A stretch of DNA of 64,000 nucleotides from Absidia repens (GCA_002105175.1 MCGE01000006.1:620001-684000); one strand, 5' to 3'; counted from the stretch's first letter, positions 1 through 12,364 are shown. Notes: a model not told the origin generated them from the sequence alone. Made by a program: numbers and translations.

Positions 1-2440
1 TTATGATTGAACAAAGAGAAAAGAAAAGAGAAAGAAAGAAGAAAAGAAGAAATTAATCCTTTTATTTGAAACTTGCGATTTTGAAAACCCGCAGATCACG
101 GGTGTTTAAACAAGGTTTATACAGTATGTAGGCGCTAGTTTGTGGCACACTCAACCGACAAACACACACCTTTGGTGTTGGAAAATTGGGGGGGGGGAGG
201 ATGTGATGGGATTTACACCCTACCCTTTCGTCAACAGTCAGAGATACCATGTATTTGAATATCTTTTTTTTTTTTTTAAGCATGCAGCCCCAAAACCAAA
301 AAAAGTAAAAAGTATCAAATATTTTAAAAGCCGACCCGATTCCATTTTGGATGGTAATGACAGTTTATAGATGTATGGGAAAAAAGCAATCCAATACATC
401 TTTTTGGGTAAGCCTATTGATTATTCTGAAACAAGTTCAATAGCAATGGCTGATTCTGAATGCCAGGTTATGGACGATTTCACTGATCAAAAGGATAGGA
501 TTTACTATCACTATTACTTCTCAACCCAATTATGAGCTAAATAAATTATATTGTATTTGAATGTTCCATTAATAACCAAATGCCTAAATTTATGTACGAT
601 ATGTTTTTTTTTTGTATCATGACAAAAAATAAGAATAAACTTGGTTCTTGTTGTTTAAGGCGCCGCCAATGTCAATTTGATCGGGGGAATGGGAATGTAT
701 AGATGAAAAATAAACAACGAGATAAGAAGGAGAGCAGTGGCCACATAACATCAGGTGATGGAATGATGATAGTACTGTCCAGAATATATCATCAAATGGC
801 ACGAGCCACCTCCTCCATTTGCTGTATTTTATTCTTTGTCATTCTTAAAATCGCACTTTTTCCTTTGAATGGTAAATACCTAAACTTGATCATTCGTCAT
901 TATTAGCGTACCATCACCCTAATTATGACCATATCACCATTACTGTTTTAGTTTGTAAAAGAGTCTTTGACAAAATGGCGATCACTAATGAAACGAATAA
1001 CGATTGGGTAAACATTGTTGAACAATGTAAGGCAAGTGGTGTAACCCCGCCACGTGCAGAAAAACACCGAGAAAATCGTTATCCCGGTGAACGGGCAACC
1101 GACGGGACCGAATTCACTTGACCCCCTCCCCGATTAAAAAAAAAGCTCAAATTGATGATGGTCCATGATTAATGATACCTATCCTGCTCTCATATTGAAC
1201 CTTTGAGAAAATACAAATTATATGTGCTTCCTTTTTTTTTTTTTTTTTGGTTTCCTGCATGGTTTTATTTCTACATTTCGGAGTTGAAAGATCACACCTT
1301 TGATTGAATTGAAGGGAACCAATTGTAAAGAGAGAGAGGAATTACAGATATATCCATTGTTCAAAGCACATGGCAAAACATATTCAAGGTTCAAGTAGCA
1401 CAATGTGCGTAATTGACGCTATTGATTTATTACCTTTATTTTTTTTATTGGGGGTGAGGGGAGCGCAATTAAAAAAAAAAAAACCAAAAAAACACCAATC
1501 ACGAAAATGTACGACTGTTCTGTCTGTGCCCTTTTATCTAAGGCTTTCAGTTGACTGTATATTTAGTATACAATACAAATTTGATTCTACACAGAGAAAA
1601 AAGCGATTTGCATGTAGCACTTTTTTTTTTTGCACACACAAGCGGATCAGCTCATTGATTTTTAATGTCTATTTGACTAATGATGTCATGCACCATCCGA
1701 ATTTCCATCTCCCTTTGTATCAAAAAGACTACCATGAACATCCCTTGATTTAAGCACCTGGTTGGCTCTTCCAAAATAAAGTCATCGGATAGAGCCGTCA
1801 TCCGATGTCATCGGGAAAAAGAAAGTGCTACAAAATTCATCGAACAAAAAGATCAGTTTTCACAATTGAGGGGTAGTACATTGATCATAATCATCCATAA
1901 ATATATCATCTTTCCCATTTCCATAAAGTTTCCTTTGATTCTTTTTTTCCACCCCCGACTTTCCAGTTTGGGTCCCCATGAATCCATTTCATTCAATAAA
2001 CCAGCTTAGTCATGACATTTTTTTTTAAAATGTAAATGGTGCTGTAGAATGAAAGCAATCATGATATTACATTCTGAGGAAGGGACGTTCGTTTTTTTTT
2101 TAAATTCTACAGTACTGTACTGCAAGTCAATTTTAATGAAACACAGTGATGAGAAAAAAAGGTCACTAATTAAACCTTGACGGAGAGAGTAATGACTTTC
2201 GGAATATCATTATTATTGATAAATCATATCACTTGAGTGAGTGAGATGCTCCGACGAATGATTTTGTTTTTTATCATGGCCTTGACAACCGATTGCCCTA
2301 AGAGGCTATATCAGCCAACAGAAAATGTGAGCAATAGCAACCTATACAGAACCTGTACCAAGAAATTCAAGCGGGACTTCAGACAAGCACGCTGACCCCC
2401 TTCACGTTGTAATTCCAATTTGAGCAGTGCTCAGAACTAC
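1..2440. other. intergenic, no recognisable gene
   Basis: AT-rich sequence with many short poly-A/poly-T runs and no open frame of convincing composition. A short, locally less AT-rich patch at about 960-1130 holds the small open frame listed separately. At 1783-1807 there is a perfect 8-bp inverted repeat (CATCGGAT...ATCCGATG, 9-nt loop). At about 2043-2113 the 9-mer CTGTAGAAT recurs in inverted orientation (ATTCTACAG), spanning about 70 bp; this could be a tiny terminal-inverted-repeat remnant or chance. Confidence 0.5.
975..1121 (+). CDS. possible small ORF, 48 aa, unknown
   Basis: An ATG-initiated frame of 49 codons ending in TGA. The product is hydrophilic (it contains DWVNIVEQCKASG and a Pro/Arg-rich second half) and its codon use is less AT-rich than the flanks, which is why it stands out. 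I do not recognise it. No splice sites linking it to other coding sequence are obvious. It could be a fragment of a decayed gene or transposon, or chance. Confidence 0.15.
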   Translation: MAITNETNNDWVNIVEQCKASGVTPPRAEKHRENRYPGERATDGTEFT

Positions 2441-2444
2441 TCCC

Positions 2445-3025
2445 ATCCTAAATTGTCATCTTGGTGAAATGGAAATCAAATGTACTATAGGCACTTAAAA
2501 AACAGCAACAGTAAAAAGATATCTTATATAAGACTTGAGAAGGACAGGTGGGGTAGTTTCTTTTTAATGAAGCACAGCAACAGTGAACACTAATCAAGAG
2601 ATGAAGGTGAAATTGGGAGCACTTGTACAAAACATCAGAGAGACAAATGGGACATTTTTCATTGAAGTAGGTGAAAAGAGACATACTTTATTTAGATATA
2701 GATACAAACTATATACAAACTAAGACTAGACTAAGACTAAACTAAGTTAATGAAAGCTCCAAAAAGGCTAATGGTGCCTCCAGATCCTAGATCCAAAATG
2801 AAAGGGTTTCCCCATGCATCTTGTAATCCCTAAGCGAAAATCCTTCTAAACTAGTCCTGACACAATTCTAGGTCCAAAATAACCCCACACAAGTTGAATG
2901 GTGAAGAAAATAACAATGAAAAGAACGAAAGAGCGAAAGAGAGAAAAATTAAAAAAAAAAATCTGCTCATCGCAGTTTTCAATCCCCGTCACCTAGAAAA
3001 ATCCACGTGGGCGGCATTTACATAT
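2445..3025 (-). repeat. dispersed repeat copy A (SINE-like)
   Basis: One of five related non-coding copies in the window (A 2445-3025, B ~11695-12140, C ~21565-22345, D ~44215-45050, E ~54190-54830). Taking the tRNA-like end as the head, this copy runs on the minus strand. Shared blocks include ATGAAAGGGTTTCCCCATGCATCTTGTAATCCC-type sequence at about 2798-2831, the CCTTCTAAACTAGTCCT block at about 2841-2857, the ACTAAACTAAG block near 2735, and the end block GCCGCCCACGTG (minus strand, near 3005-3016). No protein is encoded. Boundaries are approximate. Confidence 0.7.
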
Positions 3026-3077
3026 TTTCTGTGATTGATCTCTGTAGCGATATTTTTTTTGTCCGTTGCTAAAAAAT

Positions 3078-3222
3078 GAAAGCCCAACTAGTTTTCTTCG
3101 TCAGCATTTCTTTTTTATTACCATGGAAAGCCCTACTAGTTTTGTTTCTCAGCATTTCTTTTTTATAACCATAGAAAGCCCTACTATTTTTGTTTCTTAG
3201 CGTCTTTTTTTTTATAACCATG
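3078..3222. repeat. 48-bp tandem repeat, 3 copies
   Basis: Three head-to-tail units with starts at 3078, 3126 and 3174 (period 48), each beginning GAAAGCCC(A/T)ACTA and ending in a T-run followed by ATTACCATG/ATAACCATG. The third unit is slightly longer because of its T-run. The units diverge by a few bases. It lies just beyond the head end of repeat copy A. Confidence 0.8.
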
Positions 3223-4266
3223 GAACGAGATAAATATGGAAGTTTTCTTCTGATGACAGAAAACCCCCCGCCGTTAAACAACGACGACATGATGGCTTCC
3301 TCTTCTTTTCAAAGCAAGTCCTATCATGCAACCTCGGCAGAGTTGTTGTTCACTTTTTATGGCACTGCCATCGTAATGTCTATGCACTCCCTTCACTGTG
3401 GAATAGTTTACAAAGCATTGCTGAATAACTCACCATCCACTATGAAATAGTTTATCCTCCTCCTCTTTATCATAGTTTACCACTGTAGGGGTACTTACCC
3501 TCGTAGTGTACCTGACGTAAAATTTATCCTACAATAATATAAATATTTTCAATGAAAGCTTTCAATGTTTATACCATAAACTACAGTGATATAAAAATAT
3601 TAATTTTTAATTGCTCCTTCTGAATAATATACATGTATCTGTGGAAAAAAAAACAAGTAGAGTGTGTATGCGTGCCTGTGTGTCAAAAAAATAAATACGA
3701 ATACTGGACGCGTTTTGCCAGCTGCTATGCTCCGTCCACTGAGTTTATAAAATGAAAGGGGCAGAGGAGATTTTGTGAGCGACCGTAATAGACACATGAA
3801 AAGAAAGTAGTGACAGAGGGATGATACAATAAGCTGTGATGAATGCTTGAAAAAAAAAATTGCATTCTTGTTCGAAATCATCTTCACGTTGAAACAAAAT
3901 GAGGCGATGAAGGTAGTGAAATATTGAAAAAGTATCTACAGCAACATACATTTCTTAATATGATATAATGCAAAAAGAAACAGTAGGTAACAGCATTCTA
4001 TTTCACATATAAATTTGAGTGGGGCATAAAAACAAATAGATAAAAAGATAGCATCAAAAAGACAATAAGGATAGTGACCGTAAAAATGAGCAATTTTTTC
4101 CATTTTATTCTTTTTTTTGTATGCGAAATAAAACAATAAAAAATAAAAAGAGTAAATACACTACGCTTTTCAACTATTCTACAAAAACAAAAGACTATAT
4201 AGTAATAATAAAAGTAATCTACATGATCCATCCAAAACCAAATGACAAGGGAATGTCAAGGCACAC
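3223..4266. other. intergenic, 3' flank of the MetRS gene
   Basis: AT-rich, no gene recognised. A loosely repeated motif ATAGTTTA(C/T) occurs at about 3403, 3447 and 3472. The part nearest 4267 is A-rich on the plus strand and should hold the polyadenylation region of the minus-strand MetRS gene. Confidence 0.4.
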
Positions 4267-7082
4267 TTATTTCTTGCTGTTGCCTCCATACTTTGCCTTC
4301 CAGACATCTTCCATCTTTTCATCGATTCTTGTAAACAAGTATTCAGCACCATTCAACTTGTGACCACCACGAATGTCGTAGGAGAAGGTGTCCGGAATAA
4401 GACGAAGAGGGGCATTCAGTTGGCGGGAAATGCTGTCACAGGTAGTAGGCATGTAAGGGCTAATAAGAGAAGACAAGATGTAGATCAAGTTGATGGCAGT
4501 GGTGACGACAGCATTGCATTGAGGGCGTTGGTCATTGTACAAACCATTGCTCAAGTTGGATTCTTGAAGATAGAGGTTACCACGAGCGGAAATGGCCATG
4601 GCAGTGGCAAGACCAGCACGGATTTTGACTTGTTCCAGTTGATCTACATACTGAGCAAGCAATTCGTTCACATCCTTCACCAGACTCTTTTCATTGGCAC
4701 CATCCAATGGTGTTTCAGACGCAGGGGGAAGGATACCGTCGTATTTGGCAAGCACGAACTTGATGGCTCGGTTCACAAAGTTGCCAAGGTTGTTGAGTAA
4801 TTCGGTGTTGTTCTTGGTGATAAATTCGTTCCAGGTAAACATCGAATCGCTGCTTTCAGGTCGACCGGACAACAAGTAGTAGCGCCATACTGAAGGAGGA
4901 ATACCTGTTTCTTCGGCATTGGTACCAAATACACCCACGTTACGAGATTTGCTGAATTTTCCACCTTCATAGTTCAAATATTCTATTTCAAATTAAAAGC
5001 AAAAAAGACAATAATCAGATCAGATTTACTTTTTACCAGTTTCCCAGTTCGCTGATGTTTTGAGCCTAATCTTACCAGTTGTGCTAATGTGGTTTACCAA
5101 AGTCCAATCTTCCTTTGTAGCCAGTTCAGTACCAGGGAATATCACAGAGTGGAAAGGTACATTGTCTTTACCCATGAATTGATATAACTTGACGTTCTTT
5201 GGGTTCTTCCACCATTTTTCCCAGTCATCGGTATAGTTGGCGGTGATACTAGGATAACCAATGCAAGCATCAAACCAGACATAGAAAACCTTGTTTTCAA
5301 AACCTTCAAGTGGCACAGGAGTACCCCATTTCAAGTCACGAGTGATACAACGAGGACGAAGACCTTCCTTCAACCAAGATCCAGTGATGTTGACACCATT
5401 TGCAGACCATTTACCTAATTTGATGATGACATATCAAGTGATCAGTTTTCGACTTCTCTCCCCCCCCCCTCAAACTTATTACCTTCTACAGAAGATTTCT
5501 TATTGAAGCTTTCAATTTGATCTTGTAATTTGCCCAAATCCAAAAACAAGTGACGGGAATCCTTGGTGATAGGAGCATTGCCATCCAATTTACAGCGGGG
5601 AGCGATCAATTCAGTAGCATTGAGAAGACGACCACAAGAATCACATTGATCACCACGAGCATCTTCATATTGACAATTGGGACAAACACCTTCCACGTAA
5701 CGATCAGCCAAGAAGCGTTGACATTGTTCACAGAAAAGTTGGGTCATTGTGTCTTGCACCACAAATCCATTTTCGTTGACCTTGTGGAAGATATCTTGAG
5801 TGATTTGAGTCTGCTTTTCAGTTGTTGTACGTCCAAAGTAGTCAAAGGAGAGACCAAACCATTTGTAGACACTGGCATGGATAGCATTGTACTTATCGCA
5901 AAGAGCTTGACATGATACACCTTCTTCCAACGCCTTCGTTTCCGTCGCCGTACCGTATTCATCAGTACCACAGATATAAAGAGTGTTGTAACCACGAATA
6001 CGACAATAACGAGCATAAACGTCAGCACTCAATGTTGATCCCACAATGTTGCCTAAATGAGGAATATTGTTGACGTAAGGAAGTGCAGAAGTAATCAAAA
6101 TGTTGCGTTCGCCTTCAACAGGTGTTCTATAAAACGGAAGTGTTACGATAACCGATACATTCACATCCTTTTAAAACCAAGTGACGGGTAACTTACTGTT
6201 TTTCGCCTTCAGGTTTAGGAACGTAGTAAACTTTGTCATTGAGCTTTTGAGTTGCAGGGTTCAATTCGGCCAATGGAGTAACTTCAGCAGCTTTCTTTTC
6301 GGTAGCTTGGTGCTTCTTCTTGGGAGCCTTGACTTGTACCTGAGCAAACAAATACAGCACAATAGGAAGAAAAAAAAAAGTCAATTCGCTTGAATGTGTT
6401 TTATTTTCCCCAACACCTTACCTGTTGACCAATGATCTCCAGCGCAGTCTTAACAGCAGAAGCTTGAGAGATGATATGACTCCAGGCCGCAAGCTTGGGG
6501 TATTTGGCAGCATCAATATCAGACAAAGCTTCATAGATAGATCCGAAGTAAATAATGTCAGTCGCAGTCAATTTATCGGTCTATACACAAAAAGGAAAAC
6601 GGTATATATGAGTCAATCTGAGTCAATAGCGTGCTACGTATTTCAAACCACCCGCAGCCACCAATGATAGCATGCGCATATACTTACATTTCCAAAAGCA
6701 GAATTATCGTTCATAAATTGATTGATATCTTGGAGAACAACGTCATACTTTTTCTTGTTAATCAAAGGGCCAAAAACAGTGGTTTCTTTTTCAATCGCTA
6801 AGCTTTGGTAAAGATCAAAAGTAGTGGCACTCAGGATATATCTATAAACAAGGAACGAAAAATAATTAGGATATGTATTCCGCAGAAATCTTCTTCTTAC
6901 CTGACAGCGACGTTAGGATCGTGAATAGTCATGTCGTCAAGTAGGATGGTTAAGGTGTCACCAGGGATTTGATTGATTTTGACGCCAGCAGCTTCAGCGG
7001 CAATGAGTAGTTTCAAAGTATTGGCATAGTGTCGTTGAGAAGGCACCAGTTTAGGTACAGTAACGTTGATAGGTCGTACCAT
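4267..7082 (-). CDS. MES1: methionyl-tRNA synthetase, cytosolic
   Basis: Charges tRNA-Met in the cytosol. Seven exons join in frame (7082-6901, 6841-6688, 6580-6422, 6339-6197, 6126-5483, 5414-5037, 4982-4267; 791 aa), all with GT-AG borders. The first ~170 residues resemble the GST-like appended domain that in other eukaryotes docks the enzyme in a multisynthetase complex, followed by a Lys-rich linker. The class I core starts near residue 214: HLGN (HIGH motif) at ~236, three Cys-X2-Cys pairs of the zinc-binding insert in exon 5, and KFSKSR (KMSKS motif) at ~561-566. An alpha-helical anticodon-binding domain ends the protein and there is no EMAP-like C-terminal extension. No mitochondrial presequence is seen. 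The ATG at 7082 is the start that keeps the GST-like domain. Confidence 0.95.
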
Positions 7083-7493
7083 GATCAGTTGATATTGGGT
7101 AAAGAAAAGAAAAGAGGAAAAAAGAAAAATGGAAAAAACACAAAAGGGGGAGGAGTATATTTATTTTTTTCAAGCCACCAATCAAAATCCATAAAAATGA
7201 CCTGCTTAGACTCATCTATTTGCGCTACAAAAAACAAAAAACAAAAACAAAAACAAAAAGTGGCCGTTCCAGAATAATAGTAGTACATGTCAATACAAAT
7301 GAAAATCAAACGGTGTTTATTATAAAAAAAAGCGAGTGTGTGTGAGAGGGGAATGATCTTAGGAACTACATAAATAAAGTGGAGAGGTCTTCAGGAAGAG
7401 TGTAATGCAAACAGACGAATGAATATAGAGTCGAAGATAGTGGGGAGTGGGAGAGGTGAGTAGAGCGTGCAAAAAGGAAAGGAGAAATACTAT
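7083..7493. other. intergenic: MetRS promoter / NDUFA2 3' flank
   Basis: Both flanking genes are on the minus strand. Purine-rich on the plus strand next to the MetRS ATG (pyrimidine-rich leader on the coding strand) and a CAAAAA repeat run at about 7230-7257. No coding potential. Confidence 0.5.
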
Positions 7494-7934
7494 CTAAGCA
7501 GACTTGACAAGTTGTTCCAAAGCCTTTTCGATGTCTTGGGAATTGGCGTTTTGAAGGCTGACTTTACGTTCGATACCCTTGTCTAAAAGAAAGAGAGAGG
7601 AGAAAAGAAAAAGAAACAGTGAGATCAATTAAGAATTTATTGTTGCTGTTAAATAGAATAGTTGACATACCGAAACGAGCAAAGACGCGAGCTTCAGCAC
7701 CGCTGGCTTCACGAATAAGAATGGGCAATTCAGGATTAGCTTGTTTGATAGAGGTATAGTTTTTGGCGACGTATTCACTTCAAAAAATAAACAGATATGT
7801 TAAGTTAGTCTAATATCACTATCGGTCCATATGAAGTAAACGTACCGAAGACCAGTGCTGGAAGGTGAGCTTTGGCAGAATTGAACTCGGAGTTCCTTGA
7901 GACCTTTGCTCAATTGGGATTTGAATACGGACAT
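7494..7934 (-). CDS. NDUFA2: NADH:ubiquinone oxidoreductase subunit NDUFA2 (B8 / 10.5 kDa)
   Basis: Accessory subunit of mitochondrial complex I with a thioredoxin-like fold, matrix arm. Three exons (7934-7846, 7777-7671, 7582-7494) give 94 aa, the usual size of the family. Family hallmarks seen: N-terminal LSKGLKELR, then FCQSSPSSTGLR, and the central ANPELPILIREASG block. It lacks a cleavable presequence, as is normal for this subunit. Its presence means the fungus has a rotenone-sensitive complex I, unlike Saccharomyces. Upstream lies 889 bp of non-coding DNA. Confidence 0.93.
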
Positions 7935-8823
7935 GATAGTGGAGGTAAGAGTGAGTAGAGTGGGGGGGAGAGAAGACAAAAACAAAAAAATTAAAAAACA
8001 AGCTTTCCATCCCCGTTTTTTTTAAGACTGACCAAGTCACATCAAAATATTTAAATTGCCGACTCCTAGAGATCGTTTCTTGCGAGTTTTGATTAAAAGA
8101 GTATGATGACTATTACTTATTTTCCATAATTTTTCCAGCAATCATCCATAAAAATTTCAATAATATTTATCGCGTTTTTGACAGCAGCTATGTCACAGCA
8201 AAAAATATGTGACAATGTGTTTTTGGTCAAAGTGGTGATGAGGGGATACAAATCCAGGACAAAATGTCGGTCGTACAAAGCTGTACAATGACACATTCCT
8301 TATGCCAAAAATACAAAGAGTGGGTATACCCTAAAGCCGCAGTCGACGTTGAGTAATACTGAACAGCAGGTGTTTGACATGCTGAGGTGAACAGCAAGAA
8401 ACTCCTTCGCTGCGGATCACGTTTTACTATGGTCCCACATCATTTGAACTATGAGGTTCCAATTTGCTTTATTCACAATAAATACTGAATATAGAAATAT
8501 AAAAAAATACCGAACTATACAACCTCTCAAAGAAGACGTAATCAAATATGAAACCACATACAATACACAGCTCACCTCTTTTTTCAAGGCAAAAAATAAA
8601 GAAGCAATTACAGAAAATGAGACTAATTTGAAAAAATGCAAATTTTATTATGATTTATGTATAAATTTTAAAGGCAGAAAGATAAATAAAGAGAGCAAAG
8701 AGAAAAAATGATGCAGGGGAGGGAAAAAAAAAGAGAGGGAAACTATAGGTATAATAGCATGTATTAACTAAATAGACGTGTGGGTAATGGGAGGGAGGGA
8801 GGAGGAGGAAGATCGACTGAAGA
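7935..8823. other. intergenic: NDUFA2 promoter / 3' flank of CID-RRM gene
   Basis: No gene recognised. The stretch 8450-8720 is A-rich on the plus strand and probably contains the 3' end of the next minus-strand gene. A short block near 8010-8070 (minus strand GTCGGCAATTTAAAT...AACGGGGATGGAAAG) faintly resembles the head of the dispersed repeats, too weakly to call. Confidence 0.4.
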
Positions 8824-11156
8824 TCAGTCGTGCCAGCGACTCTTCTTTCTTGGTGCGTCTTGAATCGATCGATGTCGCTTGTTGTGGAAGGAAGCTGATG
8901 GTTCTTCAATGGTGTTTGAGTCATTCTTGCGCTGTCGATGATGGTAATGTGTGTCTTTTTGCCACTCCGGTTTGTATGGCACTTCAGGCTCTTCTACAGC
9001 CATTCGGTCCTGCAGTAATCCGCCACGGAATCCGCCCAATGTCGTCGTCGTCAAACTTCGTCTTTCATCGTCCGTGAGATCCGCTAATGGGATAATGGAT
9101 TCACCCCTTTCATAATCGAAAAAACGTTTCGGCCCAAATCCATATGCCCAATTGACCTATAAATCAATACTATCAAAAGAGGAAATTCCCCCCACCCACT
9201 TTTTTTTTTTTAAACAAACCAAACCAAACTTACATTGACTTTTCTATGGTGAATTTCGAGATTTGCTGAGTTGTATTTGGCAGCACGGGTAGCTTGATGT
9301 GTTGAATATTTGAGGAACGCATTATGTCTGTTGTTCTTTTTCCGCAACTATTTTACAAACACAAATCAGATTGGCGTATATGGATTTGTTTATTTTTTGA
9401 AGTACACAAAGTAGTTTTGCAGCTCACTTACAATCACGCTGATAATATCTCCATACCGCGAAAAAATGTGCTCCACTTCTTCCGCTTCGCAATCATAAGG
9501 CAATGGCCCAACAAACAGCGATCTGGTCAAGACTATTAAAGAAAAAAGCAAAATAATTAAACAAGTGTATACAATATATGTTTTTTTATAGCCTAATTAC
9601 CTCTTATACTTCCAGGCTCTAATGTTCGGTCATAGGTTGGGATCATTGCATTTATGCGTCGGGATTGCGCTTGTGGAAGTGGATTCTGTGTTTCTTGAGG
9701 GATTCGCTGGAGTATTCCATGGTGAGTCGGCGGAGGTGGTCTGTTGGGCATCACAGAATGAGAAATTCCAAGCGGTGGTAGTTGTGGAGTCACTGCTAAA
9801 TAGTGTGGGGAATCATCAATTCGTTGGTGTTGCTGCTTTTGAATGAATGATGGGTTGTAGTTGAATAATGGTACTGGCGGATTTATGCATTGGTTATTTG
9901 GTAAGTGCTGCGTTGGTCCAGACATCTGAGGCGGCAAAGGTGGTGGATGGGGTTCCGTTATTCCGATGACCTGGGTATTCGTACCGTCTTTATTCATCAG
10001 TTCATTTAGCACTTCGACAATATTGCCAGAAGAAGGTCCATCTAATATAGAAGGGATTGAATGTATGTAGTTGATGTGGTTCCTATAACTGCTGATAATA
10101 TCGGATTCATGCGGAGCCGGTGGTGTAGTCGAAGGTAATGAATTTGTCTGTTCCTGGCGACCTGTGACGAATGAATTCGAATCCAACGAACCCACAGTTT
10201 GGCTGTCCAAAGGGATTAGAGAATTGAGAGAATCGAGAGAATCGAGTAAAGTGGACGTGTTAACAGCTGGCGGATATAGAAGAGTATTTGTAGAATCGGG
10301 TGGTCCTAAAAAAGCAAGTTCAATTGTGTTAATCTTTCCCGTCAAAGATTTCAAACCGCGTCACTTTTATGCGGTTTTTTTAACATACCTTGATTTGCGT
10401 CATTTGAGTTCCCAAATAAAGTGTACTTCAGATCATCAAGTAGGACGTCTTCAAACAAGCCTTCCTTTTTCCATATGGCCAATAATTTTTGTACCTTCGC
10501 CTACAACCAAGTAGAGGTTAGTGTAAGTTGGCCAAACACTTATTTCTTAAGGTTTATTTAACAAAAAAAAAAAAGAAGTCGTAAACGCATATACACAAAC
10601 ACATAAAAACACATATACAGAAACACACATACACAGAAGCACATACACCAGCACGACCCTCCTCCCCTACCCTGCCTTTCACCGCTGATAAATTTTGTTA
10701 TAAATTGAGAGAAAGCAAAGTCTTACCTTATTCCTGCCACTGCAATCTTCGAATAGCCCAGTTAAAGCGTGATCCTTTAACAAGGTAGAGAACCTGTCAA
10801 TGTATACCATTTGTGATTGTTCGCGAGCGCTTTTGGTGATAGCATGAATTATATATAAGCCAAAATGTCGATAATCGAGCGGTACATGCTGAATAAATTG
10901 GATAACAGACTTGGTGATATAATCGCAATGCTATGGGAGGGAGAGAGAAGCAGCATTCAAGTTTCAGTTGAATCAATTTCGATACGTGACGGAAGTTCTT
11001 TTTTTTTTTTTTTTCTTTTTTTTTTTTTTTTTCCTTTACTTCAGCATGTTCAAGGGCCATAGATTTTAAGCTATCAGTTAGTGAGAGGGAGATGGATGAT
11101 TTTGATTTTAAAACCTTGGCAAGTTCTTTGTCAAATGTAGTGGGAAGCCATTCCAT
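8824..11156 (-). CDS. seb1: Nrd1/Seb1-type RNA polymerase II termination factor (CID + RRM)
   Basis: Predicted nuclear protein that binds the RNA polymerase II CTD and nascent RNA (Nrd1 in Saccharomyces, Seb1 in fission yeast, SCAF4/8 in animals). Seven exons (11156-11040, 10930-10727, 10500-10389, 10305-9601, 9532-9432, 9347-9234, 9156-8824) give 561 aa. Residues 1 to ~140 form a CTD-interacting domain (MEWLPTTFDKELAKVL start, FIQHVPLDYRHFGLYIIHAI helix). A long Pro/Ser/Gln-rich middle (~145-380) is low complexity. An RRM begins with RSLFVGPLPYDCEAEEVEHI near residue 380 and is followed by VNWAYGFGPKRFFDYERG, the extension typical of this family. The C-terminus is basic. Exon 1/2 intron holds two long T-runs. 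Confidence 0.9.
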
Positions 11157-11690
11157 GACGGCGAAGATTTATTTTGACTTTAGCAGGCACAAAGAGAGTG
11201 AAATAAATAAATAAAAAAAAAAAAAGCAAAAAAAAAAAAAAAAAAGCGAGCGGGCCGGCACACACCCCACACCCTGTCTGCGTTTAAAAATGGTGATTGA
11301 CTGGACAGTAATATGCGTTGTGGACATCATATTTCTTATATTGAATTTCATCAAGCTCAGTCAATGGAAAGTGCCATCAGAAAAGAAGGAAAGGAGAGAG
11401 GGTATTTCTGATTTTTGGCGACACAGTATACTGTAGTATCTGGTGGTAGGACGAGTGGTTTCTTTTGCATTTAGCATATTTTATAACACTCATACTTGGT
11501 TAATTATATTGGCTCCTAGTAAAATTTACTAGAAATGAAATATTGTGCAAGCTATAAGGAACTACTACTTGCACAGAATTCCGTTTTCCTACATTACCTA
11601 ACATCAAAGACACCGTTATTCCATTACTATTCCAATGATAAATGAATGTGTGGTTGAAGTAAACGATATAACGATAAAAAAATGCATTTT
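11157..11690. other. intergenic: promoter of the CID-RRM gene
   Basis: Contains A-runs at 11213-11245. No coding potential seen. Confidence 0.4.
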
Positions 11691-11694
11691 ATTG

Positions 11695-12140
11695 AACCAT
11701 ACAAAGCATAACCATAAACAATAATGGTCAATACTTATCTAAAGGTGTACCATGGAGAAGGTATGAAAAAGATAATTTAAAAAGACAAGATGGAGACACA
11801 CACAATGGCAACTAACACTAGACTAAACTAAGAATGGTTCCATAACACTGTTCTTAAGTTGAGCCTAAAATGACGGGGGTTTTCATGCATATTTTCAGTA
11901 ATGATGGCTGACTCAAAAGTTTAACACAGTTTGTTAACATTCAGATTGAGACGAATACAATACAGCGTAAATAAAATCGGGATAGGGATAAATACGGGCT
12001 ACGTCTTAATTTTATTTCAGAGGGTCTGAAAAAATTCAAAATCAACTTCACTTCAATTTTCAATCCCTGTCGCCCAAAAAGACTTTCAAAGTATGCCGAC
12101 TGAACCCAGTTTCACTCTTAACCACTCGCCAAATCGACTT
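11695..12140 (-). repeat. dispersed repeat copy B with tRNA-like head
   Basis: Shares with copies A and E the block around 11808-11838 (ACTAACACTAGACTAAACTAAGAATGGTTCC type) and the CATGCATATTTTCAG / AAAATGACGGGGG region. At its head (minus strand, from about 12138 down to 12070) the sequence GTCGATTTGGCGAGTGGTTA gives a good pol III A-box-like string, followed about 35 nt later by ACTTTGAAAGTC, a degenerate B-box/T-loop, and GGGCGAC, which can pair in part with the 5' GTCG. This looks like a decayed tRNA-Ser/Leu-type head. Confidence 0.6.
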
Positions 12141-12364
12141 GCTGGTAAAAAAAATATAAAATTATGAGCAGGTGGTGCAATAATACTGATTTTTCAAGAC
12201 AAAAGTTTGAAGATATGGTAAATTGAAAAGACCTTTATTATAATATGATATACAAAAAAGTGAGTAATTGATAGAAGAGGACAAAGGGAATGAGTGAAGG
12301 GAGGGGGAGATGATTGGAGAAAGGCACATGAAAGGCGATAGAAGTAAATATTCTATAAAGTCAA

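Noticed and set aside
3078..3222. Possible CRISPR-like array
   Set aside because: The units are contiguous with no unique spacers and this is a eukaryotic genome; it is a minisatellite.
3600..4230. Several Phe/Tyr/Leu-rich minus-strand frames downstream of MetRS
   Set aside because: They overlap each other, arise from A-rich plus-strand DNA and show no domain or splice context.
4360..4800. Plus-strand frame of 146 codons
   Set aside because: It lies entirely antisense to the well-supported last exon of MetRS.
8000..8075. Sixth copy of the dispersed repeat upstream of NDUFA2
   Set aside because: Only short, loosely similar strings; none of the body blocks is present.
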